From the NCBI RefSeq assembly GCF_030272615.1, contig NC_081406.1:185419770-185483769 (forward strand): a stretch of DNA of 64,000 bases, read 5' to 3'. A program made the translations under genes and the position numbers. The first letter of the stretch is position 1, and every line of letters begins with the position of its first letter. Positions 25,131 to 37,217 of this stretch are shown here, piece after piece. A model generated the notes under the pieces. The model was given only the letters and a program-made list of their open reading frames with translations. It ran no database searches and was not told the origin of the DNA. This DNA is from Cryptomeria japonica (lineage: Eukaryota; Streptophyta; Pinopsida; Cupressales; Cupressaceae).

Positions 25131-25982
25131 TTGTGCACAACACTCCACAATTATCAACTAGATGTGAGTCAAATGGAGAAATCCACTCCTATGGCTCCAA
25201 GTGATAAGGGGGAGAGTGTTCAACAACCATTTGCGAAGTTCAAACCAATAAAAATCTTCATCAAGTTCAATGATCCAGTCAACAACAACCATGTGAATGC
25301 TACAACAGGTGTGCCTCCTATTTCTATTTTTTTCCAAAAAGAAAGACAGTTTACTCCTTTGAATGAATCTTTGCATATAAATGTTATCAAACTTCCTCCT
25401 ATTAAACAAGTTGATCCTTCCAAACTTGCATCTCCTCATTTTTATAACAATTCTTTTTGCCAATTTCATTGTTAACCTAGTCATAATACTGAGAAATGTT
25501 TTGCATTGAAACATAAGCTTCAAGACTTGATTGATAATAATACTATATCTTTGGTAGGTGTGAATGATAAAGAGAATAAATTAGTTGCTCCTCCTAATAA
25601 AAATATTAAGATTTTTATTGATCCCTTGCCATCTCATACCTCTAATGTTATTGAGATTGTGCCTAGTTCTCTCTCTTCTAAAACACTCATATGTATGGCT
25701 CCAAACTTGGTTAACATGGTAGAAACACAAGATTTCCCTAGGGATCTATGTATTACATTTGACCCTAGTGAGACCATTAGAGCACTCGATGGCCCTTTAT
25801 ACATAGCTACAAAGGTTAAGGATATACCTTGTCATGGTGCCCTGATTGATCCCTCTTGCATGGTTAATGTCATTACTGAAGAGTATCTTTTAACTTTACG
25901 ATTGCATAAACCATTATATGATGTTTATAATGTAGTTGTGAAGTTATTTGATGGCTTCTCTTGTTCTACCATTGGTTCTATC
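25131..25982 (+). pseudogene. Gypsy B zinc-finger region and protease N-terminal part
   Basis: One frame with a TAA near 25473. Around 25455-25500 lies a CQFHC-x-PSHNTEKC metal-binding-like motif followed by LKHKLQDLID, typical of gypsy Gag C-termini. Retropepsin begins with ALDGPLYIATKV and GALIDPSCMVNVI, where the usual D-S/T-G active site reads D-P-S. The frame stops mid-domain at 25982, exactly at the start of copia C, and continues in phase at 32643 once C and one duplicated pentamer are skipped. Confidence 0.85.
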
Positions 25983-27041
25983 TGTTGGCATTTTGGATAT
26001 GTTGATATGGTTTTGTCATTGATATCAAAACCTATCATCGCTTTTCAACACTTATCGCCACTTGGAGATTTTGTTTATGTTCACTGGCAAGTCAAAGACT
26101 TATGCACAGTCACTAGTGTTTGGTTCACTAGCAGATTATATTGTTCACCGGCACTTGGAATGACTTGGAGACTACTTGGTTATGTCGAAGACATTATTCA
26201 ATCACTTGGTTTTGGTGATTTGGTTATTTTTTTATTCAGGTTTGCATATTTATTGTTATCAGCAAATAGGTCCAGGATAAGCATTGACAGGTATATCTAT
26301 TCCAGATTAGCACGACATGTTATGGAGATGATTTATTATTATTGTAAATGCATTGAGCCGACATCATGCATTGGATATTGATTTATTTGTAATTGATTTT
26401 ATTGTAATATCTTTTAGTGAGACGGCCCATTCAATTGGTCTTAGGTTATGGTATAAATGTAAGATCTCATTTGTGAGACAAATGTGTGAATGCGAAAAGG
26501 ATTGCAATAAGGTATATGTAAAAATAAGTAGAGCTATACATGCAGACATCATTTGAAGGTTGAAGGAAGGATTTTGTGAAGGCAATCATAACTAAACTAG
26601 TACTAGATATAGCATATGAAGATGCTAGTTTGTGCAATACATTATCATTGGATTTAACCATCCAATTATAGTTAGTGTGACTCTCATTTTGTGATTGAGT
26701 AGTGAGCTCTAGGTAGCTGGCCTTTCTGCATCTGTAGAATCCATATTGTACACACATACTATCTGCAGAAGTATCATTTTATTGTGGGTAACGCTTCCCA
26801 ACATGGATTTTCCCCTTACATGGTTTCCATGTACAAATATGTGTGTAATGTGTTGTGGATGTTATTGTCTATCTGTTTCGTGCATTAATCTTTACTGGTA
26901 CTGCAATTAACTATTAAGAATATGTACCAGCATAAAGTTTGGTTTACCGATATTAAGAATTAAGTTTTGGTTAGGTTAATTTTGGTTGAATTTATTAGAC
27001 AACTAATTCACCCCCCTCTTAGTTGTCTCCGGGACCTAACA
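25983..27041 (+). repeat. 5' LTR of copia C (1059 bp)
   Basis: TGTTGGCATTTTGG to GGGACCTAACA. The R-like region with CTTCCCAACATGGATTTTCCCC lies at 26793-26815. ORFs at 26353-26757 are LTR frames repeated in the 3' LTR and are not genes. Confidence 0.93.
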
Positions 27042-27056
27042 ATTGGTATCAAAGCC
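27042..27056 (+). other. Primer-binding site of copia C
   Basis: ATTGGTATCAAAGCC has one mismatch to the usual tRNA-iMet complement (CAGAGC) and is adjacent to the LTR end. Confidence 0.92.
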
Positions 27057-27098
27057 TAGTTCTCTTTTTGTGGAAGTTTAACAACTTGAGGAGATCCA

Positions 27099-28841
27099 AT
27101 GTCTTCTAACTATTTCAGGAAGGACAATCTGAAACTTGATGGAACTAACTATGGCATATGGAAGATCAAGATGGAGACACATTTGAATTGGATTGGAAAG
27201 GACATATGGGATGTTACAAAGAATGGCTATACTGCTCCTACTCAAGGTCAACCTATTCCACCTAACTTGGCTAAAGATGAAGAAAACAATTGCAAAGCAA
27301 GAGAAGCACTTTTGAGCGCATTGTCATATCAACAAGTCATAGGATTGTCAGACATATCTACTATTAAAGCTATTTGGGACAAAATGGAAACATTGAATGA
27401 AGGAGATTCCATAGTCAAAATTGAGAAACTAGAATGCTTTCAGGTCAAGTATGAAAGTCTGTAAATGGAAGAAGAAGAAAGAATTTCTTCTTTTATGGAA
27501 AGAGTAAATGAAATTATTCTGGGTATACAATGTTGTGGAGGAACCTTAAGTGAAGATGAGACTGTTTCTAAAGTTTTAAGAGCTTTTCCACTGGCATATA
27601 AAATGAAAGTTACTACTATAAATGAATTGAGAACAATGCCTAATGCACTAGTATCTAGAGACACTTTGGTTGGAAAACACTCAACTTTTGAGCTTGAGGA
27701 ATTTGGTCTTGTTACTACTATCAAGACAGATCTAGCTTTCAAGGCATCATCATCAACTGCAACATCATCATCATCTGATAAATATGATTGGAAATCCTTC
27801 TATGCAAGAGAACTTGAAGAAAGCAGGAGAGAAAATGAAGAACTTGGAGAACTTGAAGCACTATTTGCTAAGAAAATGCCTAAAGGTCCAATTGGAAGTA
27901 AGTATGAAGGTAAAGAACCCTTTAAATGTTTGAACTATAATAAGATTGGTCATATGGCTTCTAGATGCCCTGATAGACATGAAAGATTAAGAGAAGAAGC
28001 TAAAAGAACATATAAGCCTAACCCTGACTACTAGAAATACAAGTTTAAGAAGATTAGAGACAAATCTTGTTATTATGCTAATGAAGGAGTTACTGATGAT
28101 TCTGATGAAGATCCGATAGACAATGGATGGGATTTTGTTTCTATAATAGAAGATCAACCAGGACCTACTGTTCAACTAGTAGAGCAGGCCCTGATAACTA
28201 AAGTTGAAGATAAAGATGAATGGATTATTGATTCGGGATGTTCATATCATATGACTAGTGATAAGAGTAAATTCTTAACCTTTTAGGATTACAATGGAGG
28301 TCCAGTAAGATTTGGAGATGATAAAGATTGTTTGATCAAAGGAAAAGGAACTATATCTTTTGATGGTAAGTACAATACTGATAATGTTTACTATATTGAA
28401 GGTTTGAAGCATAATCTTTTGAGTGTTGGTCAATTAGTTGAGAAAGGATTTTAGTTACAATTCAAGAATGGTAAATGCAAAATCTTAAATAGAACTGGCT
28501 TGGAAATTGCAGCCAGTAATCAGACTAGAGGTAATATCTTTCATTTGAACAACAATGAGAAAGCATGTTTGATTGCACATATTGATGAAAGTTGGTTATG
28601 GCATAAGAGACTTTTTCATGTAAATTTTGATTGCATTGTGAAAATCAGTACTACTAAGGCAGTAAGATATTTACCTAAGATTGTTAAACCTCACAATCCA
28701 GTATGTAAGGAATGTCAATTTGGAAAGCAAGTTAGAGCAACTTTCAAGAGTATTCTAGAAAAGTCTAAAAATGTTCTAAATTTAATTTATGTGGTCCAGC
28801 AAGAACTAGAAGTATATAAGGAGATAGGTATTTTATGCTAA
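27099..28841 (+). pseudogene. Copia C gag, protease and GAG-pre-integrase
   Basis: A single frame of about 580 codons has in-frame stops at 27462, 28032, 28284 and 28452. Gag: start at ATG 27099, NYGIWKIKMETHL, then LGIQCCGGTLSEDETVSKVL. The zinc knuckle CLNYNKIGHMASRC has Tyr at the second metal ligand. Protease: WIIDSGCSYHMTSDKS at 28221, keeping the DSG triad. GAG-pre-integrase: SWLWHKRLFHVNF and CKECQFGK from about 28590. The frame is lost near 28790, before the integrase. Gag would form the particle, protease would cut the polyprotein, and the pre-integrase zinc motif would bind DNA ends. Confidence 0.92.
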
Positions 28842-29100
28842 TAATTGATGACTATTCTATAATGTGTTGGGTTACTTTTCTCAGAGAAAAATCTGAAGCA
28901 TTTGTGAAATTCAAACTATTCAAGGTGATGGTAGAAAATGAAACTGACAAGAAAATTAAATGTTTGAGATCAGATCAAGGAGGTGAATTCACATCTAAGG
29001 AATTTAATACATTATGTGAAGTGAATGGGATCGTAAGACAGTTATCAACACCCTGGACACCCCAATAGAATGGAGAACTTCCTTGGATGCAGTTAGAAGT
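28811..29100 (+). pseudogene. Copia C integrase core
   Basis: A second frame carries the rve core: MLIIDDYSIMCWVTFLREKS, then CLRSDQGGEFTSKEF and STPWTPQ. A TAG follows where the family has Gln before NG. The DDE residues visible are the DDY and SDQGGEF acidic positions. After 29068 the frame shifts again, and the third catalytic Glu region is disrupted. Confidence 0.9.
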
Positions 29101-30330
29101 ATAATATTTGAAGAAAATCTACCTCATATATATTGGAGAGAAGTGGTCAATACAACAATTTATACATTCAACAGAGTTCACATCAGAGGTGAAACCGGTA
29201 AGACCCCACATGAACTATAGTCTGGTAATACTCCTACTCTTAAATATTTCAGAATTTTTGGAAGTAAATGCTATATTAGAAGAGATGAGTATATTGGAAA
29301 ATTTTATCCTAAAAGTGATGAAGGAATATTTCTTGGTTATTCATCTAAGAGCAAGGCATATAGATGTTTTAACAAGAGATTGCAGAAAATTGTTGAGAGT
29401 GCAAATGTGAAGATTGATGAACAGTTTAGAGGAAATTCAAGGAACACAGACTCTAAACTGGTAATAGATATAATCACAAATGAACCTACTATGAATACAC
29501 TGGTACAGAATGGTGATCTAGTTACATTGGCATCATCTGGAGATTCAATAGTCACTGAAGAACAACATCAAGTAAAAACACCTGGGTATGTAAGACTGAA
29601 TCATTGTAAAGATCAAAGAATTGGAAACAAATTTCAAGGAGTTATGACTAGAGGAAGATTGGCAAATGAAGAGGTATGTCTTATTTCTCAAATTGAAGCT
29701 ACATCAATTAATGAGGCATGTGAAGATAAATATTGTATTAAAGCTATGGAAGATGAATTGGAACAAATTGAAAGGAATAACACTTGGTCATTACTTCCCC
29801 AACCTAAAGACAAAAATGTAATTGGAACTAAATGGGCTTTTAGAAATAAACTTAATGAAGATGGAAAGGTAATTAGAAACAAAGAAAGATTAGTGTGTAA
29901 GGGATATTCACAGAAAGAAGGAATTGACTACAATGAAAGCTTTGCATCAGTAGCTAGAATTGAGGCAGTCAAACTTTTATTGGCTTTTGCGACACACAAA
30001 AACTATAAAGTATATCAAATGGATATTAAATGTGCATTTCTGAATGGAGATCTTGAAGAAGAAGTTTATGTTGAACAACCTCATGGATTTTCTTTGACAG
30101 ATAACAAAGAAATGGTTTGCCGGTTAAGGAAAGCTTTATATGGATTGAAACAAGCTCCTAGAGCTTGGTATGCTAGATTGGACAAATATCTTTTGAAGCT
30201 TGGTTACACTAAAGGTAATGATGACAACAATATATACTACAAAGTGACTAATGATGACATCTTGGTTATTGAAGTTTTTGTTGATGATATAATCTTTGGA
30301 GGAGAAGATGGTTTGTGTAAAGACTTCTAA
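29101..30330 (+). pseudogene. Copia C integrase C-terminus and reverse transcriptase
   Basis: The frame opens with the integrase tail (LPHIYWREVVNTTIYTFNRV and [17 protein letters not shown]; one TAG near 29218). From 29380 it is open for 316 codons. RT blocks: [72 protein letters not shown] and the catalytic [10 protein letters not shown] at about 30274-30300 with both aspartates. A frameshift at about 30315 ends the ORF before the thumb. This is the best-preserved coding stretch of the window. Confidence 0.94.
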
Positions 30331-31219
30331 CAAAATGCAACAAGAATTTGAAATGTCTATGATTGGAGAGATAAAATTATTTTTAGGATAGCAGCTTTCA
30401 TACACTGAGAAAGGTATATTCCTATGTCAATCTAAGTACTTAAAGGATTTAATAAAGAAATTTGGCATGGAAAACTATAAACTGGTAAGCACACCTATGA
30501 CTACAATTGATAAATTATCTTTGAAGGATGAATCAACACCTGTTAATCTGACTAGATACAAGCCTATGATAGGAGGTTTACTATATTTGACATAAACAAG
30601 ACCTGATATTATGAATGCAGTATGTATTGTTTCAAGATTTCAGATTAATCCTAAATTAAATCATGAATCAGCAGTGAAAAGGATTTTCCAGTACCTACAA
30701 GGCACTACAAATCTTGGTTTATGGTATCCTAGAGATGAAAATTTTGACTTATGTGCATGCACAGATGCTAATTGGACAAGAGATGTGGATGATAGAAAAA
30801 ACACCACTGATGGAGCATTTTTTCTTGGTAGCAAACTAATTTCATGGTTGATCAAGAAACAAAGTTGTACAAGTCTATCAACAATAGAATCAGAATATGT
30901 TGCAGCAACAACTAACTGTACACAGGTATTATGGATCAACTAAATGTTGAAAGACATAAAGGTAAAATGCAAGGGACCTATAACTATTTACTATGATAAT
31001 ATGGCAGCAATTGATATATCAAAAAACCCAGTATTTCACTCTATCACTAAACATGTTTCTATCAAATTCAATTTTCTAAAGGAGAATGTTGAAGCAAAAG
31101 AAGTGAAATTGGTTTATGTGAATATTAAAGAGCAGATTGCAGATATTTTTATAAAGCCTTTACCTAAGGAGACTTTTGAATATCTCAGAGAGAACGTGGA
31201 GTCCTACCCCCATTGGTAG
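30316..31219 (+). pseudogene. Copia C RT thumb and RNase H
   Basis: The frame differs from the RT one. MQQEFEMSMIGEIKLFLG, TAG, CQSKYLKDLIKKFGME, LLYLT then TAA, RPDIMNAV, then RNase H with CTDANWTRDVDDRKNT, SLSTIESEYVAATTNCTQVLW and the C-terminal EQIADIFIKPLPKETFEYLR. A TAA at 30941 splits it. Asn replaces Asp in the DAxW box (DANW). About 100 bases downstream a CTCAGGGGGAGTTGTTGG tract (31305) looks like an accessory polypurine tract. Confidence 0.9.
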
Positions 31220-31566
31220 AGACTTAGATAGTTCATGTTTATCATCAACTAGCATAATTAACAGAGAAATCTTTTTATTCTGGCTTTGATGAGGAGATCT
31301 ACTTCTCAGGGGGAGTTGTTGGTATAATAAGTTGGTATTTTCTATTTGGTTTTGCATTGCTTTGGAATTTTATGTCAAATTTGGAGAGATTGATATGGAA
31401 AAACACATTATCTTTTTCTTTTGGGGAGAGATTATTCCTAGGGGGAGAGATATTATGCATTTTGATTTCTGGTTAATGATCTCTTTGGGAGATTGTTGGT
31501 TTTTGGTTCTTGGCATTTCTATTTTGGCACTTTGATGGTTTTTCCATCTTGTGTTGCCATCAATGC

Positions 31567-31580
31567 CAAAGGAGGAGATT
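31567..31580 (+). other. Polypurine tract of copia C
   Basis: CCAAAGGAGGAGAT immediately precedes the 3' LTR. Confidence 0.85.
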
Positions 31581-32637
31581 TTTGGCATTTTGGATATGTT
31601 GATATGGTCTTGTCATTGTTGTCAACACCTGTCATCGCTTGTCAACACTTATCAGCACTTGGAGATTTTGGTTATATTCACTAGCAAGTCAGAGACTTAT
31701 GCACAGTCACCGGTATTTGGTTCACCGGTAGATTATATTGTTCACCGACACTTAGAATGACTTGGAGACTACTTGGTTATGTCGAAGACATTATCCAATC
31801 ACTTGGTTTTGGTGATTTGGTTATTTGTTTATTCAGGTTTGCATATTTTCTATTACCGACAAATAGGTCCAGGATAAGCATTGACAGGTATATCTATTCT
31901 AGATCATCACGACACATTATGGAGATGATTTATTATTATTGTAAATGCATTGAGCCGACATCATGCATCAGATATTGATTTATTTGTAATTGATTTTATT
32001 GTAATATCTTTTAGTGAGCCGACCTATTCAATTGGTCTTAGGTTATGGTATAAATGTAAGATCTCATTTGTGAGACAAATGTGTGAATGCAAAGATGATT
32101 GCAATAAGGTATATGCAAAAATAAGTAGAGCTATACACACAGACATCATTTGAAGGTTGAAGGAAGGATTTTGTGAAGGCAATCAGAACTAAACTGATAC
32201 TGAATCTAGCATATGAAGATGCTATTTTGTGCAGTACATTATCATTGGATTTAACCATCCAATTGTAGTCAGTGTGTCTCTCATTTTGTGATTGAGTAGT
32301 GAGCTCTAGGTAGCTAGCCTTTTTGCATGTGCAGAATCCATATTATGCACATACTATCTGTAGTAGTATCATTTGATTGTGGGTAAGGCTTCCCACCATG
32401 GTTTTTCCCCTTACAGGGTTTCCACGTACAAATATTTGTGTTATGTGTTGCAGATGTTATTGTCTTTTTATTTCATGCATTAATCTTTACCTTTACTGCA
32501 ATTAACTATTAAGACTGTCTACCGGCATAAAGTTTCATTTACCGATATTAAGCATTAAGTTTTGGTTAAGTTAATTTTGGTTGAATTTATTAGACAACTG
32601 ATTCACCCCCCCTCTTAGTTGTCTTCGAGACATAACA
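31581..32637 (+). repeat. 3' LTR of copia C (1057 bp)
   Basis: It starts TTTTGGCATTTTGG (the terminal TG has become TT) and ends GAGACATAACA. It is colinear with 25983-27041. The conserved TTCCCACCATGGTTTTTCCCC block is at 32390-32410. Confidence 0.93.
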
Positions 32638-33599
32638 GTATCACCCTTCCTGTCAAAGTCCATACTAAATCCATGGATGTTGGCTTTGTTATCATACCTT
32701 CCTCTGAGCAATTCCATGTGAAGCTGGGCTATCCTTGGCTATCTTCCATGAAGGCTATTGCTTCTCCAATCCACAAGTGTCTTAAATTTCCTCACAATGA
32801 AGAAATCATAACCATGAACCATAGCTTATTTCATCTATCTGAAAGAAGCCTTGGTGTTCCTATAGATCTCTTTTGGCCTAAACAATTTCAATCTCTTCCA
32901 TCAAGAAGCGACGCTCTTTTTCAATCTTATCAAAAATGGAAGAATAATATTATCTTATCCTTAAGTCAAACTAGATCACCAACACTTGATATTCATATTA
33001 TCCTTCAAGATGTGGTTCTTCCTCTATCGGATAGAACTAATCTCCCTCCTAAGGAAAATTGTCCACCTACTCCTATGGATGTGATTTTACCTTCTCTTAA
33101 GGAAAAAAATAATATTATTCCTAAGGTTAGACTTATACCTCCTCCCCATGATTGACTTGGTCTCCTCCGTACACCTAATATTCCTCCTCTTTATGGCATA
33201 GTTCCACCTCCTTCCTCTTATTAAGAGAAGAGGTCTGCTTCTCCTATTGTTCAACCAAAAATATCTCAACCGAAACCTTCCACTATTAAGGAGAAATTCA
33301 TTCCTCCTTATGCAAATGTTCCTCCTTCTTCTCAACCTTCCAATAGGACTTGGCAAAATCATTGTGTGAGAGAACACCAATGAAGACACCATGTTTGAGC
33401 TCATGAATCCATCCCTCAAAATACTCAATTTCCTCATACTCCAACAGTTGATATGATTCCCTTTTCTCTTAATCAAGATGTCCAACCAATATTTCCAAAT
33501 CATAAGTTGCATAAAAAATGTGATGGTTTTACTCCTATTTGTGTTCTTTCTCCTCTTGCTTTAAACTTTGATGCAGAAATGAGTGAAAAAGGAATAAAT
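32638..33599 (+). pseudogene. Gypsy B protease C-terminal part and P/S-rich linker
   Basis: The frame resumes in phase after copia C with TLPVKVHTKSMDVGFVII, the retropepsin LGYPWLSSMKAI motif and SPIHKCLKFPHNEEI. After that comes about 300 codons of Pro/Ser/Gln-rich linker with stops (33151, 33223, 33380 and others). No RT follows. The frame is cut at 33599 by element D and resumes at 39717. Confidence 0.8.
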
Positions 33600-34026
33600 T
33601 GCATTCTATCAAGATGAAAATATTGATCAACTGGATAATCAATCATTCAATCATTACATACAATGAATATGAGCATGATTATATAGGCAAGGCTATATGG
33701 ATATGTGAGCACACAAAAATGACATGTGGCTCAATAAGAAACAAGGGTAGGTAGGAAATAGGTGTGGTAGGTAGGAGAAACAATAAATTATTCCACATGA
33801 GGTGGATCACCTACAGAAGGTGGAATTATCACTCCACAATAAGTGGATATGATAAAGTAGTAACAAGATTAACACCATAAAAGGTGGAAATTCTCCTACA
33901 CACACTATCCCAATGTGGCACAAACACCCAAGTGTATCATACCCAAACTACTATGAAATGCATGTACCTAAGTAAACTTAAGTAAGGTGTAATAATATCC
34001 AACATGAATAATTAATTACACCAACA
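33600..34026 (-). repeat. 3' LTR of element D
   Basis: On plus it runs TGCATTCTATCAAGATG to AATTAATTACACCAACA. It is homologous to 39289-39714. Confidence 0.85.
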
Positions 34027-34038
34027 TCCCCCCTTAAG
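34027..34038 (-). other. Polypurine tract of element D
   Basis: The minus strand reads CTTAAGGGGGGA directly before LTR start TGTTGGTGTAAT. Confidence 0.8.
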
Positions 34039-34927
34039 TGCAACTTAGGGGAATGCACTTAAGTCTACAATGCAACTAAGCAATGCAAGATGGGTGCCGA
34101 CTACTAGGCCATGTTAGGTACCCATGTACAAATAAAAATGCATGCAAATAAATGCAATGAAATCTCTCAAAATGTGGGGAAAGAGAGAAAAATCCAATGT
34201 GAAAAAAACCTCCCCCAAAAGGGAGATGAAATCTATACAAGAGAATTCTCATAAAAGTATGTGAGGAGAAAAACCCCATGTGAGGAAAAAGTCCCCCCCA
34301 TATGAGAGAAGAAGAGAAGCTAGGTAGCCCTCCCTCACTATAGAATCTACACCATTGATAGAAGCTCAATGATGTATGAAGAAACTGTTCCATGAATGTT
34401 GAACATCATTCCTCCCCTTAGGAAGAAAAAAATCCAAAGGTGTATACATGAAGTCTCCCCAATCATGAAGGGAAGATGTATGAAAAATACTCATGATGAA
34501 TGGAATCTCTAAAAACTGCTCAAGTGTCCCCATGTCAGTGCTAAAAGGTACCCCCTCCAAAAGTGGTAAAATTATCCACACTACTAAAAAAGGTACTCCA
34601 ATATCTAGTGGAGATGGAAGTAGAACAACTCACAAAGACTCACATGTCTCCATTAAACATATAGAGACCTCCTTCAACTATTGTACAAAAGTATCCACAA
34701 TCCTGTCAACCTTTAAAGAATGATCATGTAGAGAATGCACAAGAGGGCCCGAGTGTTTCCTCACAACAATCAAAGAAGGATCATCTTCATCAAAGAGAAG
34801 ATGAATTTCATCAATGATGTCTCCCAAATATGCAATGTTCCATAAACAAACCTGCAATGTCTATCAAGTAGGCATCTAATGAAACTAAAGGTGGAAGACA
34901 TGAAATATCCTTTTGCACTAAATCACA
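34039..34927 (-). other. D 3' internal region without coding call
   Basis: Two minus ORFs (34076-34393 and 34366-34581) are rich in Phe/Gly/Pro from repeated CCCC/GGGG phrases and show no domain. Judged non-coding. Confidence 0.4.
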
Positions 34928-35458
34928 TCAAGGAAAAACTGTCCCACTATTTGCATCATCAGGTGCAATAGGTGATGTGATATCAATAGGAGGAGATGAA
35001 ATGGCAGGCTCAAGAAAGGGGTCACATATGAGAATCCCCAAGTTCAAGTACCCAAAGGTCTCCTCAAAATCTGAATCATCAACATATGAAGAATTAACCT
35101 CATCAATAGGACCAAAATGTGAAAAAGAGTACAACCGAGATGCATGATCAACCATCCCAGTCACAATGATAGGTCCACTCTCCAAGTCTCTAATGATAAT
35201 TGAATCAGGTGTTAACTCCATAGTTTTCCTAGTTGCCCCATGTGTGATTTGATAGATGGAAAGAATATTGTTTGTCAAGTGGGGCACACACAACACATCA
35301 TTGAAGGAGTTATCCCAAATGGCAATAAATCCTTTCCCAATCACATCCATGTATGTATGATTGCCCATGAAAATCTGCGGCATGTGGCAAGGCTCAAATG
35401 TAGAAAATATAACTACAAAGAGGCCATATGATGAGAAGCCCCTGAATCTAGAAGCCAT
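34928..35458 (-). pseudogene. Element D protease C-terminal and pre-integrase-like segment
   Basis: The ORF overlaps the end of the gag-protease ORF in another frame. IFMGNHTYMDVIGKGFI and VLCVPHLTNNILSIYQIT match the copia protease region after the active site (MGN...V.G.G....L..V.YVPxLxxNLLS). An acidic Ser/Pro tail replaces the integrase that should follow. It therefore looks truncated by an old internal deletion. Confidence 0.75.
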
Positions 35459-36516
35459 CTCCCTAAATCATGACTTGTAGTAGCACAAAGAGCTTGTCCC
35501 TTTCCTTTATTTGTTTCGAAAGAGTGATCCTTTCCTTTATCCTTATCCTTGGAAGAATCTGATGTAGACATTCTAGAAGGTAGGTTGATTTTGTTCTTCT
35601 CAAGAAGATTCTTCAACTCATCAATATCCTTCTTGTAACAATATTGTTCATCATGTCCTGACTTCTTGTAATATGCACAAAAAAGATTGTCCTTAAATGA
35701 TTCCCTCTTAGGTGAGAATGGTGAATCACCTTGTTGTGGAGAGGAATATTGTGCTCCATCTTGTTGTGGTTTTGACTTAGGTATCTTTTGATTCTTTCCT
35801 TTCCCTTGATTGCTTTGATTCCCCTTATTAGCCACCAAAGCTTGTGACTTTGAAGATTTGTGAATCCCCATCTTGGTCAACTTAGATTGCTCAAGTATCA
35901 ACATCCCCATGAATGAATCAAATGAGGGAGAAGTATAAGAGGAATCTTGAGCTAACCTATGGGTATGAAAACTAGATACAAAGGATGCATATTCTGAAGG
36001 AAGCTTGTCCAACAAGTTGTAAACCAATTGAGCATCCTTTTTGTTAGTTCCACAATCCTTTATCTTTGCTCTTAGCTTAATTTCTTTTGTGACATAATCT
36101 TGGATTGTATCAAAATCCTTGGGATCCAATGTTGTGAGTTCACTATCAAGCTTGTAGCCCTTATTCTCATCAACTTGACCATACAATTTCTCAAAAATAT
36201 CCCAAACCTCTTTAATTGTTGTACACTTCTCAATGTGAAAAATGAGGTCATCTGATACATACTTTATAAGAGTTCCAAGTGCCATAGAATTCTTAGTAAG
36301 CCATTCAAGTTGAGCATTAGGATCAGCCTTAGGATCAGGTGGTGTTGTAATTGTTCCATTTACATAATGAATGAGTCCTTTTTCCATTAGTTTACTCCAA
36401 GACTTAGTCTTCCATGAAGCATAATCATGAGGAGTTAAAAGTGGAAATTTAGGAGAACCCATAGCACCAAAATAAAAAAAACACAAGATAGAGAGAGGCA
36501 CAATCAGACAAGACAC
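35413..36516 (-). pseudogene. Element D gag with protease active site
   Basis: This 367-codon ORF is the longest copia gag here. The likely start is the second methionine, MGSPKFPLLTPHDYASWKT (36462), after a hydrophobic upstream stretch that would be leader. The UBN2-type capsid shows LTKNSMALGTLIKYVSDD, IKEVWDIFEKLYGQ and LLDKLPSEYASFVSSF. The zinc knuckle CAYYKKSGHDEQYC has Tyr at the second ligand. A Lys/Gly/Gln-rich basic region precedes it. The C-terminus WLLDSGASHHMA is the protease active site. The frame then shifts into the 34928-35458 ORF. Gag is intact apart from the zinc ligand. Confidence 0.88.
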
Positions 36517-37217
36517 CCCCCAAAATACTCAATCAATAAAAGGTGGACTTTTGATTTCAATTTACAATTTCTCAAAATGAGATATAAGAGACTTCAACAA
36601 ATACTACTACTAGTGATCTAAACTAAGACCCAAGAAAAATACAAGTACCAAATAGGCCAAAAATGACCAAATTTTGAAAGTAAAATTTATACTCAAAATC
36701 ATTAGAAACAAATGGTATATTATGAAAGTAGACAAAAAATTATGCACTTTAAAAAAAAAATGGCACTTGAAAAGGAGGTCGTATGACCCCAAACGAAGCC
36801 TCTGAAGTTGCAAAAATGAGAATTAGACACGTATAGTCATGAAGATCTACAAATTATGAAAAATACATTCATCAAAATCAGAAAATTCCTCCCCCACTAT
36901 GAAGAACAAGAATTTATAGCCCATTTAAAAAAAAATGCACCAAAAAAGGAGCCAAAATGAGCAAGTTACAACCTCCTGAAGTCAGACTGAGAAATCAAAA
37001 AGCCAAATGAAGAGGGGGTCAAAAAAATTTCAAAATACTATTGACATAAGAAAATGATGAGCTTAAATTTGATGCCCATCTGGCTACCAAAAAATTTCAC
37101 CTTCCTGCCCATTCGACAGCCGTATAGTACATACATGACTGTACAAATTATGTGGCAGAGGTATGACCGCTAATGTATCTGCAAGGTGTCATGCTGATGT
37201 GCTAGATGAGTGGTGCC
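36517..37217 (-). other. Element D leader, gag-proximal part
   Basis: AT-rich, no ORF with motif. The 36610-36813 minus ORF is hydrophobic low-complexity. Confidence 0.45.

Larger units (their letters stand above)
25983..32637 (+). mobile_element. Copia element C, most complete element of the window
   Basis: The 5' LTR (25983-27041) and 3' LTR (31581-32637) flank gag, protease, integrase, RT and RNase H in copia order. The target pentamers CTATC (25978-25982) and GTATC (32638-32642) match at four of five bases. Counting by eye over the first ~200 LTR bases gives about 21 differences, mostly C/T and G/A transitions, so the insertion is old. Coding frames carry several stops and at least two frameshifts. 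Confidence 0.93.

Noticed and set aside
26353-26757. ORFs in the copia C LTR as genes
   Set aside because: The same frames recur in the 3' LTR at 31950-32258. They are LTR sequence with no conserved protein signal.
34493-34723. Plus-strand ORF of 76 codons as a gene
   Set aside because: It is antisense to element D interior, has no motif and sits in CCCC/GGGG repeats.
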